NCBI GenBank assembly: GCA_017694275.1
Contig: JADINB010000038.1
Location: 1 to 16,686, forward strand
DNA length: 16,686 nt
Direction: 5' to 3'
DNA from: Candidatus Egerieousia excrementavium
GTDB lineage: Bacteria > Bacteroidota > Bacteroidia > Bacteroidales > UBA932
The stretch's first letter is position 1. Every line of letters starts with the position of its first letter. The position numbers and the translations under genes are program-made. Positions 14,241 through 16,686 of this stretch are shown here, piece by piece. The notes beneath the pieces were generated by a model. The model saw nothing but the letters and a program-made list of their open reading frames with translations. It was not told the DNA's origin and made no database searches.

Positions 14241-15191
14241 ATGGAAGCAGTAATTCAACCCGTCGACAGAAACCTGCTGATAAGGGAACTTACAGATGAC
14301 AAATTCATAGGGGAGACCCGTAAGGGAAACAACCACTTGTATGAAATAACGGCAGCCGATTCGCCGATGGTTATGCAGGAGATAGGCCGTCTGAGAGAGA
14401 TTTCCTTCAGGCTTGGAGGAGGCGGTACAGGCAAGTCTGTAGATATTGACGAGTTCGACACAGACAACCATAATCCATACAGGCAACTGATAGTATGGGA
14501 CCCGAAAGACCAGGAGATTGTCGGAGGCTACAGGTATATAGTCTGCGGCGGGATTCCTACGGAAAAGATGGCAACAAAAGAAATTTTCAGGTTTTCAGAC
14601 GATTTTGTAAACAACTATCTTCCATTTACCATAGAGTTGGGCAGATCTTTTATTCAACCCAACTATCAGAGTTCTAATTTGAAAAGGAAGAGTGTCTTTT
14701 CTCTCGACAATCTTTGGGACGGGCTTGGCGCACTCGTGGTCAAATATTCCAAGGTGAAATATTTCTTTGGCAAGGTGACAATGTATACTTCATACGATGT
14801 GACAGCCCGCAACATGCTTCTTCACTTTCTGCACAAATATTTTCCGGACAAGGATTCACTTGTGACCCCCATAACCCCGCTGGACTGCGACAAGGATAAC
14901 AAATATTTTGTAGAACTTTTCAAGTCGCTTGATTATAAAGAGGGATACAAGGTCCTGCAGCGTGAAATCAAGCAGCGCGGCGAGCATATTCCTCCCCTTA
15001 TCAATTCCTATATGAATCTCTCTTCCAGCATGCGTATGTTCGGTACTGCCATAAATCCCGGATTCGGTGGAGTTGAGGAGAGCGGTATCCTGGTCAAGAT
15101 CAATGATATCTATCCAGAGAAAATCGAAAGGCATGTGGCGCCCATCAGAATATGGGCCCAGAAGTTGCGCATCAAGTGGTGGAAAAGATAG
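14241..15191 (+). CDS. glsB: GNAT-type amino-acid N-acyltransferase (GlsB/OlsB family)
   Basis: A 316-residue acyltransferase with the GNAT-like core of lipid-forming N-acyltransferases. The visible parts are RLREISFRLGGGGTGKSVDIDEFD (49-72, in pieces), YRQLIVWDPKDQEIVGGYRYI (80-100 region), FTIELGRSFIQPNYQ (128-142) and LWDGLGALVVKY. These match the OlsB/GlsB family, which transfers a 3-hydroxyacyl chain from ACP to the amino group of ornithine or, in Bacteroides, glycine. It follows glsA by 10 bp and is probably translated from the same mRNA. It ends 10 bp from the stop of the convergent SPOR gene, with no terminator between. The C-terminus is basic and aromatic (KLRIKWWKR), consistent with membrane association. 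Confidence 0.82.
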   Translation: MEAVIQPVDRNLLIRELTDDKFIGETRKGNNHLYEITAADSPMVMQEIGRLREISFRLGGGGTGKSVDIDEFDTDNHNPYRQLIVWDPKDQEIVGGYRYIVCGGIPTEKMATKEIFRFSDDFVNNYLPFTIELGRSFIQPNYQSSNLKRKSVFSLDNLWDGLGALVVKYSKVKYFFGKVTMYTSYDVTARNMLLHFLHKYFPDKDSLVTPITPLDCDKDNKYFVELFKSLDYKEGYKVLQREIKQRGEHIPPLINSYMNLSSSMRMFGTAINPGFGGVEESGILVKINDIYPEKIERHVAPIRIWAQKLRIKWWKR

Positions 15192-15201
15192 CGACTGCCA
15201 G

Positions 15202-15744
15202 TTACAATTGAGGAAAATTGATATACTCCTTAATTATAAAGGCATTAGGGAAGACCTTCTTGATGGCGCCCAGTTCCCGCATCGCATCTGACTTGGTGCG
15301 GTAGTCGCCGGCAACCACTTTGAAATAGGGGTTCATATAGCTTCTGTAGACGGGTATCGTGGGAAAGTGTTCCTTGAAAAGGTTTTCTGCCTTTTCCGAT
15401 TCTCCGCGTGCGCTCTGCTTGTTGTCGAAAAACAGCCTTATCCTATATCCGTGAACCGTACGCTGGGGATTGTCTGCAATGTAGCGCTTCAGTATCGAAT
15501 CTGTGGCTGGGGCGCGGTTTACCCTCACGTTGTTTTCTGCGGCGTAACGGTATATGTCGTATCCTATGAGGGCAGAATCCAGGGTGGGAGGTATGCCTGT
15601 CATTAGACTGTCTGTATTGGCAATAGTGTCTGTGCCGAATGTATTGTCGCCTGTATGCGTAAGGTTCAGGCTCTGTGCCGGAACTCTCAGCGCAACCAAC
15701 AGCATCAATATAGGAAATATAAGGTGTCTTGTCTTCATTTTCAT
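15202..15744 (-). CDS. exported SPOR-domain protein
   Basis: A 180-residue protein with an N-terminal secretion signal (MKMKTRHLIFPILMLLVALRVPAQS, in pieces), probably cleaved after about residue 24. A low-complexity Thr/Asp-rich linker follows (30-60), then a short helical segment (62-92), then a C-terminal SPOR domain (about 98-176). The latter contains GYRIRLFFDNKQ, YFKVVAGDYRTKSDAMREL and FPNAFIIKEYI. SPOR domains bind glycan strands lacking stem peptides, usually at division sites. No catalytic domain is present. Its ATG overlaps the stop of the upstream LEA-like gene (TAATG), so translation is coupled. A second ATG two codons downstream (15738) is an alternative start. Confidence 0.8.
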   Translation of the reverse strand: MKMKTRHLIFPILMLLVALRVPAQSLNLTHTGDNTFGTDTIANTDSLMTGIPPTLDSALIGYDIYRYAAENNVRVNRAPATDSILKRYIADNPQRTVHGYRIRLFFDNKQSARGESEKAENLFKEHFPTIPVYRSYMNPYFKVVAGDYRTKSDAMRELGAIKKVFPNAFIIKEYINFPQL

Positions 15745-16217
15745 TATTTTATCAGATCCGACAGGGGTATGTTTCTATATTTGAATTTCTTTTTGAGCCC
15801 GCCTTGTCTGATGGCGGCCTCTATGTTTATCGTGACGTTGTCTATTTGCGATTTCATCTCCTTGCTGTTGAAGTTAAGCCCGGCAGAGAGCAGAAGCAGC
15901 GGGTTGTCCAGTTTTACCGCATATTTTCCGGAAAGGGTGTAAATTCCGCCGGATGGTATTTCGACAGGCTCGGTAAGGACACCGTTTGCCAGGGGCATTT
16001 CCTCTATGAAAGCGCTTATGTCGGCTTTGGTGAGGGTAATTGCCTTCTTTGTAGGGTTGTTTACGGTAAACCCTATGTCAAGTAAAATCCTGCCGGCAGA
16101 ATCGGCGGTAAATTCATGAAGACTTACATTTGAAACTGAGATGTTCTTGTATGCAGTGCATCCGCCGGTCAGAAACAGCAGGGCCAGGGCAAATATGAGA
16201 GGATAAATCTTTTTCAT
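15744..16217 (-). CDS. LEA14-like (LEA type 2/WHy domain) lipoprotein
   Basis: A 157-residue protein starting MKKIYPLIFALALLFLTGGC, where Cys20 is the likely lipidated residue (T-G-G-C lipobox, imperfect). The mature domain carries LLDIGFTVNNPTKKAITL (45-62), the hallmark of the LEA14/WHy fold in which a strand ends in NP before the next strand. This is followed by PVEIPSGGIYTLSG. Function in bacteria is unknown; these domains are thought to be structural envelope or stress proteins. The ATG at 16217 was preferred to an upstream in-frame GTG at 16226, because it places the charged KK at the usual lipoprotein position. The TAA stop overlaps the SPOR gene start, forming a two-gene unit. Confidence 0.78.
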   Translation of the reverse strand: MKKIYPLIFALALLFLTGGCTAYKNISVSNVSLHEFTADSAGRILLDIGFTVNNPTKKAITLTKADISAFIEEMPLANGVLTEPVEIPSGGIYTLSGKYAVKLDNPLLLLSAGLNFNSKEMKSQIDNVTINIEAAIRQGGLKKKFKYRNIPLSDLIK

Positions 16218-16231
16218 AAAAATCACTCGGG

Positions 16232-16239
16232 CAAATATA
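16232..16239 (-). promoter_or_regulatory. candidate -7 box for the LEA-like/SPOR operon
   Basis: Reading the minus strand, TATATTTG matches TAnnTTTG exactly and ends 14 nt before the chosen ATG at 16217. No TTTG occurs at the 19-nt -33 position. A start near 16228 would leave a leader of about ten bases and would exclude use of the GTG at 16226 as an efficient start. Confidence 0.4.
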
Positions 16240-16276
16240 AAAATTTTTGTTGTCTTTTCATCTGTTCATGTGTGTT

Positions 16277-16388
16277 GGGATCTGAACCACAGGCATAGTT
16301 ACTAAAAGTCTTGCAACGCGTTTGTTGTGAGTGGTTTGGCTGCCTGATTCTGCCTTGTTGCAAGGTTCAGATGCTTCCTTTTACCGCT
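16277..16388. repeat. long direct repeat, copy 1
   Basis: This 112-bp segment aligns without gaps to 16575-16686 with 12 differences (about 89% identity), ten of them transitions. It is bounded by ATCTGAACC (16280-16288) and its complement GGTTCAGAT (16364-16372), 75 bp apart. Inside is the inverted pair CTTGCAAC (16310-16317)/GTTGCAAG (16357-16364). Read on the minus strand as protein, the differences between copies fall on all codon positions and copy 1 has two stops where copy 2 has Arg-Gln. The repeat is therefore most likely non-coding. Confidence 0.85.
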
Positions 16389-16399
16389 GCATCTGAACC
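16364..16399. repeat. perfect 11-bp inverted repeat (hairpin)
   Basis: GGTTCAGATGC (16364-16374) and GCATCTGAACC (16389-16399) are exact complements around a 14-nt loop rich in T and C. No T-run follows on either strand, so it is not a standard terminator. It links the first and second units of the array. Confidence 0.75.
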
Positions 16400-16483
16400 A
16401 GTAGAGGTGCTTGCTGAATCCGTGTAATGGAAAGTTTTTCAATGTGTTGCAGTGGGTTTTTCGGGTTTCTTCTCGGTTCAGAT
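16391..16483. repeat. second motif-bounded unit, interior unlike the other two
   Basis: ATCTGAACC (16391-16399) and GGTTCAGAT (16475-16483) again enclose exactly 75 bp, as in the flanking units. The interior does not align well with copy 1 in either orientation, apart from a short GTTGCA core when copy 1 is inverted. Equal length with a divergent interior suggests that the end motifs and their spacing are what matters, or that this is an old copy. Confidence 0.55.
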
Positions 16484-16485
16484 GC

Positions 16486-16574
16486 CTGTGCTGTTCTGTT
16501 GCGTGTTTAGTGGATACCACTGCCAGAAGCACCTCCAGAGTGCATTTGCATTCTGCGGTGTTCCAAACCCGTCT
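16486..16574. other. spacer between units two and three
   Basis: No gene was recognised here. The spacer holds the small hairpin AGTGG-ATA-CCACT (16509-16521). It also holds AAGCACCTC (16527-16535), which is the complement of GAGGTGCTT (16404-16412) inside unit two. Its composition resembles the rest of the array. Confidence 0.4.
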
Positions 16575-16686
16575 GGGATCTGAACCACGGGCACAGTTGC
16601 CGAAAGTCTTGCAACACGTTTGTTGTGAGCGGTTTGGATGCCTGATTCTGCCTTGCTGCAGGGTTCAGATGCTTCCCTTTTCCGCT
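16575..16686. repeat. long direct repeat, copy 2 (continues past window)
   Basis: The partner of 16277-16388, offset by 298 bp, bounded by ATCTGAACC (16578-16586) and GGTTCAGAT (16662-16670). The window ends exactly where copy 1 would pass into the next GCATCTGAACC motif, so the array may well go on. The internal inverted pair of copy 1 is weakened here (one wobble, one mismatch). Confidence 0.8.

Noticed and set aside
16218..16226. GTG start for the LEA-like lipoprotein
   Set aside because: It adds only MIF before MKK and would lie almost on the predicted transcription start. The ATG gives a standard signal peptide.
16364..16399. Intrinsic terminator
   Set aside because: The hairpin has no T-run after it on either strand, and no gene ends next to it.
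16302..16532. 76-codon minus-strand open frame across the array
   Set aside because: It spans two unrelated array units. Copy 2 of the repeat differs at all codon positions, and the frame is interrupted differently in each copy. The start and composition do not look like a real gene.
16277..16686. CRISPR array
   Set aside because: Repeats are 9-11 bp in alternating orientation with 14-94 bp gaps, and the interiors of units one and three are themselves homologous. This does not fit direct CRISPR repeats with unique spacers, and no cas gene is present.

Overview
The window looks like an ordinary chromosomal segment of a Bacteroidota bacterium, most likely order Bacteroidales. Three things suggest this. 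Several families are typical of that group: DUF4837 lipoprotein, DUF5009 membrane protein, and a GlsA/GlsB-type glycine-lipid pair. Gene starts lack Shine-Dalgarno sequences. Several starts are preceded by a TAnnTTTG box, the -7 element of the Bacteroidetes primary sigma factor, in one case with an ideal TTTG-N19 partner. No integrase, transposase, phage gene or CRISPR array was seen.

Layout. Positions 1-3729 (minus strand) hold a compact cluster in transcription order ruvX, def (peptide deformylase), a phosphomannomutase/phosphoglucomutase, and a multi-pass DUF5009 protein that runs off the left edge. Divergent from it, 3757-8236 (plus) holds an M23 peptidase, dxr (isoprenoid synthesis), rseP (site-2 protease) and a DUF4837 lipoprotein. 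A strong promoter then drives tRNA-Glu(TTC) followed by rpsT, closed by a clear intrinsic terminator. Next come radC and upp (plus). upp converges on, and overlaps, a YtcJ-like amidohydrolase lipoprotein gene (minus) that follows rpoN (sigma-54). rpoN shares a 46-bp divergent promoter region with glsA-glsB. glsB converges on a minus-strand pair encoding a SPOR-domain protein and a LEA14-like lipoprotein.

The protein-coding genes are mostly housekeeping and cell-envelope functions: peptidoglycan (M23, SPOR), lipids (glsAB, dxr), envelope stress proteolysis (rseP) and lipoproteins.

The least explained part is the right end (about 16277-16686). It is a non-coding array bounded by ATCTGAACC and GGTTCAGAT motifs in alternating orientation. 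Three motif pairs are each separated by exactly 75 bp, two units are about 89% identical over 112 bp and lie 298 bp apart, and one perfect 11-bp hairpin is present. The array appears to continue past the window. Also worth checking are two intergenic regions that can form mutually exclusive hairpins (upstream of tRNA-Glu and of rseP), a RadC whose JAMM motif lacks its serine, and near-leaderless promoter arrangements at ruvX and rpoN.
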